Positions 26,558 to 37,623 of a stretch of 64,000 nucleotides of DNA are shown piece after piece. Source of the DNA: Streptomyces venezuelae (GTDB taxonomy: Bacteria > Actinomycetota > Actinomycetes > Streptomycetales > Streptomycetaceae); the NCBI RefSeq assembly GCF_008642315.1, contig NZ_CP029192.1, positions 4,030,001-4,094,000 of the forward strand. Direction: 5' to 3'. Numbering within the stretch: position 1 is the first letter of the stretch; each line of letters starts with the position of its first letter. A model generated the notes under the pieces. The model was not told the DNA's origin, did no database searches, and was given only the letters and a program-made list of their open reading frames with translations. The position numbers were made by a program, and so were the translations under genes.

Positions 26558-27646
26558 ATGAGCAAGAACACCGAGGCCAGAGCAGAGATCCCCGCCCAGC
26601 AGAACGGCCTGCCCTCCTGGTACGGCGACCTCCTGAGCGAGATCAAGGGGGCCGTGTCCTGCGCACGGACCCGTGCCCAACGGGCCGTCAACACCGAACT
26701 GGTGCAGCTGTACTGGGAGATCGGGCATCTCATCCTTGACCGGCAGGCGCAGGAGGGATGGGGCACAAAGGTCGTCGCCCGCCTGGCCACTGACCTGAAG
26801 GCGGCCTTCCCGAACCAGCGCGGGTTCTCCCGGAGCAACCTGATGTACATGCACAAGATGGCTCGGACCTGGCCGGGCCCAATTATCCAACAGCCTGTTG
26901 GACAATTGCCCTGGGGACACATCACCGTCCTCATGACCAAGCTGGACACCCCGTCGGAGCTGGACTTCTACGTCACCCAAGCCGTCCGCAACGGCTGGTC
27001 CCGCGCGATCCTGGACCGCTTTATCCAGCAAGGGCTGCACCTCACCCAAGGCGCCGCCGCCAACAACTTCGCCGCGACCGTGCCGGACGGCTCCAACGCG
27101 CTCAAGGAGCTGGTCCGGGACCCGTACCGCCTCGACTTCCTCGGACTCGACAAGCATCACGCCGAGCGTGAACTGGAGACCGCCATCGTCGACGGGATGA
27201 TCCGGTTCCTCACGGAGCTCGGCGTCGGCTTCGCCTTCGTGGGGCGCCAGTACCCCGTCGTCATCGGGGGCGACGAGTTCCGTATCGACCTGCTCTTCTA
27301 TCATCTCAAGCTCCACCGCTACTTCGTCTTCGAGCTCAAGACGAAGGACGTGCGCCCCGAGCACGTCGGCAAGCTCAACTTCTACGTGAGCGTGGTCGAC
27401 CAGATGGTGCGCGAGCCGGAACGGGACGACGCGACCATCGGCTTCCTCATCGGAGCCCGCCACAACAAGGCAGCCGTTCAGCTGGCCCTCGACGCCAGCA
27501 ACAACCCCATGGCAGTCGCCTCCTACTCCACGCTCGCCCCGGCGGAGCGCGAGCTGATCCCCTCCGAAGAGGACCTGTCCCGGGTCGTCCAGGAAGCCAT
27601 CGACGGCATCGAGCGGGCGGAGGCCGAGGGACTCGGAAGCCCTTAA
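26558..27646 (+). CDS. DUF1016/YhcG family PD-(D/E)XK nuclease
   Basis: A 362-residue protein. The N-terminal DUF1016 helical domain has YWEIGHLILDRQ, GWGTKVVARLATDL and FSRSNLMYMHKMAR. The C-terminal nuclease-like domain has FVGRQYPVVIGGDEFRIDLLF followed by YFVFELKTKDVRPEH, giving the Asp and Glu-x-Lys of a PD-(D/E)XK site near residues 243-265. Length fits YhcG-like proteins, which are found in defence and mobile contexts. The chosen ATG lacks a clear Shine-Dalgarno; GTG at 26534 is the alternative. It sits between NACHT genes 1 and 2 on the same strand. Its G+C content looks slightly lower than that of its neighbours. Confidence 0.88.
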   Translation: MSKNTEARAEIPAQQNGLPSWYGDLLSEIKGAVSCARTRAQRAVNTELVQLYWEIGHLILDRQAQEGWGTKVVARLATDLKAAFPNQRGFSRSNLMYMHKMARTWPGPIIQQPVGQLPWGHITVLMTKLDTPSELDFYVTQAVRNGWSRAILDRFIQQGLHLTQGAAANNFAATVPDGSNALKELVRDPYRLDFLGLDKHHAERELETAIVDGMIRFLTELGVGFAFVGRQYPVVIGGDEFRIDLLFYHLKLHRYFVFELKTKDVRPEHVGKLNFYVSVVDQMVREPERDDATIGFLIGARHNKAAVQLALDASNNPMAVASYSTLAPAERELIPSEEDLSRVVQEAIDGIERAEAEGLGSP

Positions 27647-27666
27647 CTCCGCCTCCTTATAGGCCC

Positions 27667-27685
27667 GTTGACCTAACCTCGACCT
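27667..27685 (+). promoter_or_regulatory. candidate leaderless -10 element for NACHT gene 2
   Basis: TAACCT (27674-27679) ends 6 bp before the ATG, so transcription would begin at the start codon. It is preceded by GTTGACCTA (27667-27675), a 9-mer that recurs at 30234-30242 ahead of NACHT gene 3. No good -35 is seen at 17-18 bp. Confidence 0.35.
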
Positions 27686-30238
27686 ATGGTCGACCCCAGC
27701 GCCCTCAGCGCCCGACTCGCGTCCAGCGCGGTCGCGCCCCTCGTGAAGAAGCTCTTCGTGAAGGACCAGCCGGGCGCCGCGCTGGTCACCAAACCCGTGC
27801 GGATCTCAGGGCTCGTCTCGTTCAAGGGCGAGAAGCAGGACGTCACCCCGAAGGACGTCGAGAAGATCGCGGACGAACTCGTCCGCAGAGCGCTCAAAGC
27901 CGCCGGACCCGGCGAACTCCCCGTGGACGCCGGCGAAGCCGTCGCCGTGCGGACCGCCCTCGCCCGCTCCCTCGCCGCCCTCGGCACCCTCACCATCGAG
28001 GACTACGAAGCCGTCGCACTCGGCCCCGACGAATTCGCACGGACCCTCCGCTCGCAGTCGGCCGTGACCGTCGCGACCTTCGCGCTCAGCCGCGACGCCG
28101 AGCTGTTCCTCGACCGGCTGCTGCACACCGCGTCCCTGCACATCCTGAACTTCTTCACGCAGCGGTCGACGTACATCGCCCGCCAGCAGACGCAACAGAG
28201 CCGTCAGCTCGCACAGCTGGTCAAAGCCGTCGACGTACTCCTCGAACGACTGCCGTCGCAATCCGCCGAGGACGCCGCGTTCGAGGCGCAGTACGCGTCG
28301 TACATCGCCTCGCACCACGGCACCCTCACCATCTACGGCCTCGACGTCTACTCAGGCACCAGCGAGTGGCCTCTCGACACGGCCTACCTCAGCCTGGAGG
28401 CGACCAGGGACCGCCCCGGGGAGGGCGCGACGCAGGTCGCCGCCGAGCAGGTCCTCGCCCAGCACGACCACGTGCTGCTGCGCGGCGTCGCAGGGTCCGG
28501 CAAGACGACGCTGGTGCAGTGGCTCGCCGTGACGGCGGCCGACCGGACGTACGAGCACGGGCTGACCCACCTCATCGGGCGTGTGCCGTTCGTGCTGCCG
28601 ATGCGGCGGATCGTACGGCCGGGGTCCGAACTCCCTATTCCGGCCGACTTCCTGTCCGCTGTCGGGTGTCTGGTCGCCGGAGGGCAGCCGTCCGGATGGG
28701 TGGACCGCGTACTGCGGGCGGGGCGCGGTGTCCTCCTCGTGGACGGGCTCGACGAGATCTCCGAGGACCGGCGCGAGTCCGCCAAGCGCTGGCTGCGCGA
28801 CCTGACACGCACCTTCCCCGGCAACCTGTGGCTCATCACGACCCGCCCCTCCGCCGTCCCGGACCGCTGGCTGGACACCACCGGCTTCGCCGAGCTCACG
28901 CTGTCGCCGATGACCCGCGACGACGTCGGGACGTTCGTACGTCGCTGGCACCGTGCGGCAGACGCCGACGAGGGCATCGGGACCGCGCTGCTTGAGGCCG
29001 TGCGGGGCGCCTCCGAGCTGAACCGGCTCGCCACGAACCCACTGATGTGCGGGATGCTCTGCGCGCTCCACCGCGAGCGGCGCGGCTTCCTGCCGCAGGA
29101 CAGGAAGTCCCTGTACGAGGCCGCTCTGACAATGCTTCTCGAACGCAGGGACGTCGAGCGGGACGTCAGGGCCATGACACGGCTGCCGTTCGCCACGCAA
29201 GTACAGCTTCTGCAGAAGCTCGCGTGGTGGCTGATCCGCAACAGCCGCGCCGAGATGGACCGTTCAGAGGCGGTGCACATACTCGGGGAGGCCGCCCCCG
29301 CGATGAACCTCGACGGCAGCGGCGAGGACGTGTACGGGTGGCTGCTCCTGAGGTCGGGGCTCCTGCGCGAGCCCGCTCAGGGACGCGTGCACTTCCTGCA
29401 CCGCACGTTCCAGGACTACTTGGGCGCCCGTCTCGCCGTACAGGAGCTGGACTTCGACCTGCTCCTGAACAACGCGGACCGGACAGAGTGGGAGGACGTC
29501 ATCCTGCTGGCGGTCGCGCATGCGCGGCCCAAGGAGGCGGAACGGATGCTTCAGCGGCTGGTGGGCGGCGGGACGGCGCGGGGGAAGCTGCTTGCGGCGG
29601 CCGCGCTGCCGTACGCGGCCGAGTTGGCGCCCGCCGTGCGGCAGCAGGTGGAAGGGGGCGTACAGTCGCTGATTCCGCCCAGGTCGCGGCAGGATGCCTA
29701 CACCTTGGCAGAGGTGGGCGGCGACCTGGTGCTGCCGCTGCTGCCCGGGCCCGACCGGGCAGGCGACGACGCCCACCTGCTGGTGTTGGTGGCTGCCAAG
29801 GTCGGCAGTGCGTCGGCCCTGCACTTCCTGAGCCGCTTTCGCGACCACCACGATCTGTGGGTCCAGACGGTCCTGTCCTCGTCCTGGCCGACCTTCGACC
29901 GCGAGCTGTACCTGCGGGAGATCCTCGCGCACCTGTCCCTGCGCCCAATGGTCTACGTACACGGCCCCGAGGATCTCCAGGCCCTGCGCTCCATCGGAGG
30001 GTGGCCGGACATCCATGTCGTCGGCGCCTACCGGGTCGAGGAGCTCGTGGAACTCCTCGTGCCCGCGCAGCTCATCCGACTCTCGTTGGAAGCGCCCCAC
30101 CCCGTCGAGGGACTCGCCTGGCTCTCAGCCTTCCCACATCTCACCGACGTGGAGGTGGACACGGTGGTGGACGCGGACACAGCGCGGCAAGTCCCTACTG
30201 GCGTCCGACTCAACGCCCCTACGTTACGCAGTAGTTGA
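27686..30238 (+). CDS. NACHT-domain STAND NTPase 2 (bacterial NLR-like)
   Basis: An 850-residue paralogue of the 22985 gene, closely similar through the N-terminal helical domain (RLASSAVAPLVKKLFV; FFTQRSTY) and the NACHT domain. Walker A is GVAGSGKT (267-274), Walker B LLVDGLDE (350-357), and TTRPSAV follows. ATNPLMCGMLCALHR and VHFLHRTFQDYLGA (near 571) mark the helical arm. After that only about 275 residues remain, against 435 in paralogue 1, with a short Leu-rich end. It starts 39 bp after the nuclease gene and lacks a Shine-Dalgarno. Likely ATP-dependent switch; effector output unknown. Confidence 0.88.
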   Translation: MVDPSALSARLASSAVAPLVKKLFVKDQPGAALVTKPVRISGLVSFKGEKQDVTPKDVEKIADELVRRALKAAGPGELPVDAGEAVAVRTALARSLAALGTLTIEDYEAVALGPDEFARTLRSQSAVTVATFALSRDAELFLDRLLHTASLHILNFFTQRSTYIARQQTQQSRQLAQLVKAVDVLLERLPSQSAEDAAFEAQYASYIASHHGTLTIYGLDVYSGTSEWPLDTAYLSLEATRDRPGEGATQVAAEQVLAQHDHVLLRGVAGSGKTTLVQWLAVTAADRTYEHGLTHLIGRVPFVLPMRRIVRPGSELPIPADFLSAVGCLVAGGQPSGWVDRVLRAGRGVLLVDGLDEISEDRRESAKRWLRDLTRTFPGNLWLITTRPSAVPDRWLDTTGFAELTLSPMTRDDVGTFVRRWHRAADADEGIGTALLEAVRGASELNRLATNPLMCGMLCALHRERRGFLPQDRKSLYEAALTMLLERRDVERDVRAMTRLPFATQVQLLQKLAWWLIRNSRAEMDRSEAVHILGEAAPAMNLDGSGEDVYGWLLLRSGLLREPAQGRVHFLHRTFQDYLGARLAVQELDFDLLLNNADRTEWEDVILLAVAHARPKEAERMLQRLVGGGTARGKLLAAAALPYAAELAPAVRQQVEGGVQSLIPPRSRQDAYTLAEVGGDLVLPLLPGPDRAGDDAHLLVLVAAKVGSASALHFLSRFRDHHDLWVQTVLSSSWPTFDRELYLREILAHLSLRPMVYVHGPEDLQALRSIGGWPDIHVVGAYRVEELVELLVPAQLIRLSLEAPHPVEGLAWLSAFPHLTDVEVDTVVDADTARQVPTGVRLNAPTLRSS

Positions 30239-30283
30239 CCTATCCTTGGCTCCACGGCTAGACCCGACCCCCCAGGGACCCCG

Positions 30284-32869
30284 ATGCCCATGGAGCCCGT
30301 AGTACGCACCCCCTCGGCCCGCACCATGCCCCTCGTACAACGGTTCTTCCGCACCCCGTCCCGACCTCCCACCACCCCCGACCTGATCGCCGCCCTCACC
30401 ACCTGGCGCGGCCCCGACGCCACCACCGACCCGGACCACGTCCACCGCACCGCCGCCGAGTTCATCCAGCTCGCCGCCGAGCGGCACACCGCACCGACCC
30501 CCGAACTGCCCGCCGTCGCCGACGTGCTGACCCGCACCCTCCTCGCCATCGGCGAGCTCGACCTCACCGACGCCGACGCCGTGCGCCTCGGACCGCAGGA
30601 CTACGCGCGACGCCTGCGCGGCGCCGTGCAGGGCGCGGACCGCGGGCTGAGCCCCGACGCCGCCTGGTTCCACGACGAGCTGCTCGTCGCCGTCTGTCTG
30701 CACGTGCTGCACCACTTCGTGCGCCGCTCGCCGTACATCCAGCGCCACATGCCCGAGCGCGCCAGCCGCGTCCGCCAGCTCGTCGACCTCAACGACGCCG
30801 AGGTGGCGGCCGCGGCCCGACGGAACGAACCGTCCCGCGAGGACGCGGAGTTCGAGGTCGCGTATGCCCAAGAAGTCGTGCGGCAGCACGGGTGGCTGAC
30901 CATCGTGGGCGTCGACTTCGCCAACGCGCCCGACCGGTGGCCCCTGGAGGACACCTACCTCAGCCTCCAGGCGGAGGAGAGCAGCGGTGGACCGGCCACC
31001 GGAACCGGCGGCGGGCAGCAGCGCACAGTGCTGCTCGCCGACCGCGCCCTGGAAGGGCACGAGCGGGTGCTGCTGCGCGGTGTCGCGGGCTCCGGGAAGA
31101 CGACGCTCGTGCAGTGGCTGGCCGTGGAGGCGGCCCGGGACGGCGCGCGCGTGCCGTTCGTCCTTCCCGTACGCCGCTTCGCCCGGGAAGGGTTTCCCAC
31201 GCCCGACGACTTCCTGCACGCCGTGCGGCATCCGCTGGCCGACCAGGCGCCCGAGGGGTGGGTCGTACGGACCCTCCTCGCGGGTCGCGCCCTGCTCCTC
31301 GTCGACGGGATCGACGAGGCGCCCGAGGAGACCCGCGGCGCCCTGCGCGACCAGCTCCGCCGGCTCCTGCGCATCTTCTCCGGCACCGCCTGCCTGGTCA
31401 CCTCGCGGCCCTCCGCCGTCGAGGACGGCTGGCTCTCGCAGGAACGCCTCGCCGAGGAGGGGTTCACTGAGCTGTCGCTGGCCCCCATGTCCCGCGACCA
31501 GGTCACCCACTTCATCCGCGACTGGCACACCGCGGCCATGGGCGACGAGCAGTGCAGGGAGCAGCGGGACCGGGACGCCCTCAAGGAGTACGAGCAGCGG
31601 TTGTTGCACTCCGTGCGGATCTATCGCGAGCTGCGGCGCCTCGCCACCAATCCCCTGATGTGCGGCCTCATATGCGCCCTCAACCGGGACCGCTCCGGCT
31701 CTCTGCCCAAGGGCCGCAAGGAGCTCTACGACGCCGCCCTGGAGATGCTTCTGCAGCGCCGCGACCCGGAGAGGGACGTGCTGTACGCCGACGACGTACG
31801 GCTCCAGCAGGGCGCCCGCGAGCTGCTCCTGCGCAAGCTCGCCCACGCCATGCTCGACGAGGGTCTGTCGGAGCTGCCGCGCTCCCGCGTCATCGACGTC
31901 CTGAACGGTGCCCTGCCCGCCATCCCCTCCGCGCGTGCCGCGGGCGACGGCGAGAAGATCTTCCGGCATCTGCTGCACCGCACGGGGCTGCTGCGCGAGC
32001 AGGCGGGCGTCTCCGTCGACTTCATCCACCGCACGTTCCAGGACTACCTGGCCGCGAAGGAGATCGTGGCCCGCGGACGGCTCAACTCCCTCGTCGACCA
32101 CGCCCATCAGCCGGAGTGGGAGGAGGTCATCCGCATGTCCGCCGCCCACGCGCGCCCCGACGAGTGCGCCGCCTTCCTGGAGCGCCTGCTCGCCGCCGCC
32201 CCCGGCCTGCGCAGGCCGCACGTCAACCACCGGCGCCTGATGGCCGCGGCCTGCCTGGAGCACGTCAGCGAGCTCGATCCGGCCGTCCAGGAACTCGTCC
32301 ACCGGCGCACGAAGAACCTGCTGCGGCCCACGACGGAGCAGGGTGCCCGCAGCCTCGGCTGGGTCGGACCCATCGTCCTGGAGCAGCTGCCGGACCCCGA
32401 GCAGGTGCCCGGCGACCAGCAGGCGCTGCTCCTCGCCATCACGGCGACCCGCGTCCAGGAGGACGCGGCGATCGACTACCTCGCCCGGCTGCGCGGCCGC
32501 TCCTCCCTCGCCATCCGCACCGAGCTGGCCCGCCCCTGGCGGCACTTCGACACCGAGCGGTACGCGCGCGAGATCATCGCCCACCTGGATCCGGTGGGCC
32601 TGTACTTCCCGGTGTCCGACGCCGCCGAGCTGGCCGCCCTGCGCGGTCTCGGCGGGCGGCCCCGCATCCAGGTGGCGGGCGTCATGCACACCGACGAACT
32701 CCTCGCGGGCCTCGTCCCCGGACGGCTCACCCACCTGTGGGTCAACGCGGAGCTGCCCGACCCTGACATGTCGTGGCTGTCCCGCTTCCCCGGCCTGCGC
32801 GTCCTGCGCGTCAACCCGCGCCTGCCGCGCGTACGGAACGTACCGGAGGGCGTGACGATCACGGCCTGA
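30284..32869 (+). CDS. NACHT-domain STAND NTPase 3 (bacterial NLR-like), divergent N terminus
   Basis: An 861-residue third paralogue. The first 40 residues differ from the others (TMPLVQRFFRTPSRPP in place of the SSAVAPLxKKLF element), but HVLHHFVRRSPY and WPLEDTYLSLQA keep the shared framework. Walker A is GVAGSGKT (266-273), Walker B LLVDGIDE (338-345), VTSRPSAV follows, and ATNPLMCGLICALNR and VDFIHRTFQDYLAA (near 580) are present. The C terminus is short like paralogue 2 (WLSRFPGLRVLRVN). It begins 45 bp after paralogue 2, with AGGGA before the ATG; a second ATG lies two codons on. A 19-bp terminator follows. Confidence 0.88.
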   Translation: MPMEPVVRTPSARTMPLVQRFFRTPSRPPTTPDLIAALTTWRGPDATTDPDHVHRTAAEFIQLAAERHTAPTPELPAVADVLTRTLLAIGELDLTDADAVRLGPQDYARRLRGAVQGADRGLSPDAAWFHDELLVAVCLHVLHHFVRRSPYIQRHMPERASRVRQLVDLNDAEVAAAARRNEPSREDAEFEVAYAQEVVRQHGWLTIVGVDFANAPDRWPLEDTYLSLQAEESSGGPATGTGGGQQRTVLLADRALEGHERVLLRGVAGSGKTTLVQWLAVEAARDGARVPFVLPVRRFAREGFPTPDDFLHAVRHPLADQAPEGWVVRTLLAGRALLLVDGIDEAPEETRGALRDQLRRLLRIFSGTACLVTSRPSAVEDGWLSQERLAEEGFTELSLAPMSRDQVTHFIRDWHTAAMGDEQCREQRDRDALKEYEQRLLHSVRIYRELRRLATNPLMCGLICALNRDRSGSLPKGRKELYDAALEMLLQRRDPERDVLYADDVRLQQGARELLLRKLAHAMLDEGLSELPRSRVIDVLNGALPAIPSARAAGDGEKIFRHLLHRTGLLREQAGVSVDFIHRTFQDYLAAKEIVARGRLNSLVDHAHQPEWEEVIRMSAAHARPDECAAFLERLLAAAPGLRRPHVNHRRLMAAACLEHVSELDPAVQELVHRRTKNLLRPTTEQGARSLGWVGPIVLEQLPDPEQVPGDQQALLLAITATRVQEDAAIDYLARLRGRSSLAIRTELARPWRHFDTERYAREIIAHLDPVGLYFPVSDAAELAALRGLGGRPRIQVAGVMHTDELLAGLVPGRLTHLWVNAELPDPDMSWLSRFPGLRVLRVNPRLPRVRNVPEGVTITA

Positions 32870-32882
32870 CCGCCGTACGCGA

Positions 32883-32927
32883 AAGGGGCTGCCCCGAACC
32901 GTACGAAACGGTTCGGGGCAGCCCCTT
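32883..32927. terminator. strong bidirectional terminator between NACHT 3 and clpC
   Basis: AAGGGGCTGCCCCGAACCG (32883-32901) pairs perfectly over 19 bp with its complement at 32909-32927; the loop is 7 nt. It lies between convergent stop codons and closes the NACHT block. Confidence 0.9.
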
Positions 32928-32951
32928 CGAACGTTCAGCCCGGCGCGAGCG

Positions 32952-35480
<2,529 letters not shown>

Positions 35481-35921
35481 CGTTAATCGCTCCTCAGAGC
35501 GGTCAGGCAGTAAAGGGGTCGGTCCCCTCCCTGTCCTTCCGCAGCTTAGTCCCGCAAGCGGGGACCGCTCATTCCAACTGCCGACACCCGGACCCCAACT
35601 CGGAGGATCTCCTGACCCCGAACGCCGACAACTGCTCCAACCCGATGGTGCGAGACGATGTTCCCGCAGGCCAGGCAGTTACCCCCACCAGCACTACGCC
35701 GATGGCGAACGTGTGGCGCCCGGGACCGCGTGTCGCCCCTCCCCACTAGGGATGTCTTACCCGTAAGGACTGACACTCCATGCGGCGCGCCCCGGTTCCC
35801 TCAGCTACGGGCGAACACCCTTGCGCCGCGGAACACGCCCTTACGCCCTCTTTCCGGGCACGCACCGCATTCATGCCACCACAGTGCGTAACCCATGCGC
35901 CGTCCCGGCTGTTGCCCCGAC
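35481..35921. other. 441-bp divergent noncoding region upstream of clpC
   Basis: No credible gene is seen. It holds the clpC Shine-Dalgarno (GAGGAG on the minus strand) and the possible ClgR site at 35694-35710, which is listed separately. The 35922 gene starts at its right edge without an obvious Shine-Dalgarno. Confidence 0.6.
35694..35710 (-). promoter_or_regulatory. possible ClgR operator for clpC
   Basis: On the clpC strand the site reads GTTCGC-CATCG-GCGTAG. ClgR, which activates clp genes in actinobacteria, binds sites built around CGC-N5-GCG with A/T flanks, so this fits except for the last base. It lies 214 bp before the clpC start. Confidence 0.4.
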
Positions 35922-36512
35922 ATGGCCCCCACAGTTCCTCAGCCCCGGGTACCGGTCGAGCAGAGCGACCCGGTGCGGCAGTGGTACGAGAACGAGCTCG
36001 GCTGGGCGACCGCCCCCGAGCCCGGACCCACGCGGCTCCTGACGGGGCTGCGCTTCGACGTCCTGGAACTTCCCGCGGAGGCGGGTTTCGCGGTGCTGCG
36101 CCACCTCGGGCCGAAGGCTCCGGTGGCACTGCGCGGGGAAACGATGCGCCTCCTGGTCAGCGCCGGCAGCGCGGACGAGCTGCCCGGTCTGCTCGACTGG
36201 CTGGAGTGGGGACACATCCCCCTCGGGCTCACCGCGGTCGGGGCGGGCGGGCGGATCGTCGCACCGACGCCCCCGGGATGGTCCGGCTCGCGGGGGGCCG
36301 CCGTCTGGCTGCGACCCCCGGAGCCCGGCTGTGAGGTGGAGCCGACGCTGCCCGCGCTCCCGTCCCTGCCCGGGGTGGGGGGCGGAGGGACTGCGCACCA
36401 CAGCGATCCCGCCGTGGGCTCCGGTCTCGTACGTCTCGTGGACACGGCGGCGACGCAGTGCCACCGGGTCCGGCTGCGGCGACGCAGCCGTCAGCCGTTG
36501 GCCTTTTCGTAG
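35922..36512 (+). CDS. SCO3374-family hypothetical protein
   Basis: A 196-residue protein found at this place in Streptomyces between clpC and lsr2. The N-terminal part has PVRQWYENELGWATAP, a phrase also seen in Prim-Pol-like Streptomyces proteins, then GLRFDVLELPAEAG and AVLRHLG, GPKAPVALRGETMRLLVSAG. The C terminus ends in a basic RLRRRSRQ tail. It looks like a bifunctional primase/polymerase N-terminal-like fold without clear catalytic residues. Its 3' end overlaps the lsr2 3' end by 22 nt on the opposite strand. Function unknown; a DNA-associated role is a guess. Confidence 0.8.
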   Translation: MAPTVPQPRVPVEQSDPVRQWYENELGWATAPEPGPTRLLTGLRFDVLELPAEAGFAVLRHLGPKAPVALRGETMRLLVSAGSADELPGLLDWLEWGHIPLGLTAVGAGGRIVAPTPPGWSGSRGAAVWLRPPEPGCEVEPTLPALPSLPGVGGGGTAHHSDPAVGSGLVRLVDTAATQCHRVRLRRRSRQPLAFS

Positions 36513-36829
36513 GCCTCGCGAATGGACGCGGGAACGCGGCCGCGGTCGTTGACCTCGAAACCGTTCTCCTTCGCCCAGGCACGGATCGCGGCCGTGTCCT
36601 GGCCGCCGCCGGTCGAGGCGGCACGCGCCTTGCCGCGACCGCCCGAACCGCGGCCACCGGTACGCCGGCCGGCCTTGACGAAGTCCTCAAGGGCGCCACG
36701 GAGCTTGTCCGCGTTGGCCGTGGTGAGGTCGATCTCGTAGGACTTGCCGTCCAGCGCAAACGTCACGGTCTCGTCTGCCTCGCCACCGTCGAGGTCATCG
36801 ACAAGAAGGACCTGAACCTTCTGTGCCAC
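36491..36829 (-). CDS. lsr2: nucleoid-associated xenogeneic silencer Lsr2
   Basis: A 112-residue H-NS-like protein that coats AT-rich DNA and silences acquired and specialised-metabolite genes. The N-terminal oligomerisation domain starts AQKVQVLLVDDLDGGEADET and contains FALDGKSYEIDL; a basic Gly/Arg linker (GRGSGGRGKAR) leads to the DNA-binding domain AIRAWAKENGFEVNDRGRVP with the RGR minor-groove hook. The GTG at 36829 is chosen because AAGGA lies 6 bp upstream; an ATG five codons earlier overlaps that site. Length matches the family (about 111). Confidence 0.96.
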   Translation of the reverse strand: MAQKVQVLLVDDLDGGEADETVTFALDGKSYEIDLTTANADKLRGALEDFVKAGRRTGGRGSGGRGKARAASTGGGQDTAAIRAWAKENGFEVNDRGRVPASIREAYEKANG

Positions 36830-36904
36830 CGGATTTCCTTTCATCGATAACTGTGAGACCGGGCCGCAAGCCGCACGACACGCGCCGTCGATTCACCGGC
36901 CCCT

Positions 36905-36926
36905 GTTATATGCAGTACTGCAGTAC
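36905..36926 (-). promoter_or_regulatory. lsr2 promoter with palindrome in the spacer
   Basis: On the minus strand TATAAC is a good -10 in otherwise G+C-rich DNA (36910-36905). Immediately upstream the 12-bp perfect palindrome GTACTGCAGTAC covers 36915-36926 and would lie in the promoter spacer, so a repressor site is likely. TTCCGA at a 17-bp distance is a weak -35. Confidence 0.45.
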
Positions 36927-37061
36927 GTCGGAAAGCAAACCGCTTTTGCTGGAAAAACACAAACCCCTGGGAGAGACCAGGCACCCCTAGAACCCTGGAA
37001 ACGTGCGCGTTTCGGACATAGCCCACCTGGGCAGGGGACGGTCGGGAATACCGCGTGACGA

Positions 37062-37613
37062 TCACAGATGCAGAAGCATCCGGCTGTTGCCCAAGGTGTT
37101 CGGTTTCACTCGTTCGAGGCCGAGGAACTCGGCGACGCCCTCGTCATAGGAACGCAGGAGCTCGCTGTAGACATCTCCGTCGACCGGAGTCTCGCCGATC
37201 TCCACGAAGCCGTGCTTCGCGAAGAAGTCGACTTCGAAGGTGAGACAGAAAACCTTGCGGACGCCGAGCCACCCGGCGGTCTGCAGCAACTTGCCCAACA
37301 GCTGATGCCCCACTCCGGCACCCCTGACCTCGGGATTCACTGCCAGTGTGCGCACTTCCGCGAGGTCTTCCCACATGACGTGCAGGGCGCCGCAGCCGAC
37401 CAACTCCGCGTTGTCGTCGCGTTCCGCCACCCAGAACTCCTGGATGTCCTCGTAAAGCGTCACCGTCGCTTTGTCCAGGAGGATCCGCTCGCGGACGTAG
37501 GAGTCGAGGAGGCGGCGGACGCCCGGCACATCGGAGGTTCGAGCCCTCCGGACGGAGACTGCTTTTGCGCTGAGTTCGCTGAGTTCGTTGCGTTCGGGGA
37601 CCTCTGCTGGCAT
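37062..37613 (-). CDS. argA: amino-acid N-acetyltransferase (N-acetylglutamate synthase, GNAT type)
   Basis: A 183-residue GNAT-fold enzyme that acetylates glutamate in the first step of arginine synthesis. It closely resembles M. tuberculosis Rv2747/ArgA: RRARTSDVPGVRRLLD, TLYEDIQEFWVAE, LVGCGALHVMWEDLAEVRTLAV and the acetyl-CoA loop EVRGAGVGHQLL, then VFCLTFEVDFFAKHGF and KPNTLGNSRMLL at the C terminus. It stands alone without the kinase domain of E. coli ArgA, as in actinobacteria. TAGCGT lies 7 bp before the ATG, so a leaderless transcript is likely. Spacing is tight with the BlaI-type gene upstream on the same strand. Confidence 0.9.
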   Translation of the reverse strand: MPAEVPERNELSELSAKAVSVRRARTSDVPGVRRLLDSYVRERILLDKATVTLYEDIQEFWVAERDDNAELVGCGALHVMWEDLAEVRTLAVNPEVRGAGVGHQLLGKLLQTAGWLGVRKVFCLTFEVDFFAKHGFVEIGETPVDGDVYSELLRSYDEGVAEFLGLERVKPNTLGNSRMLLHL

Positions 37614-37623
37614 GAAGCGGACG

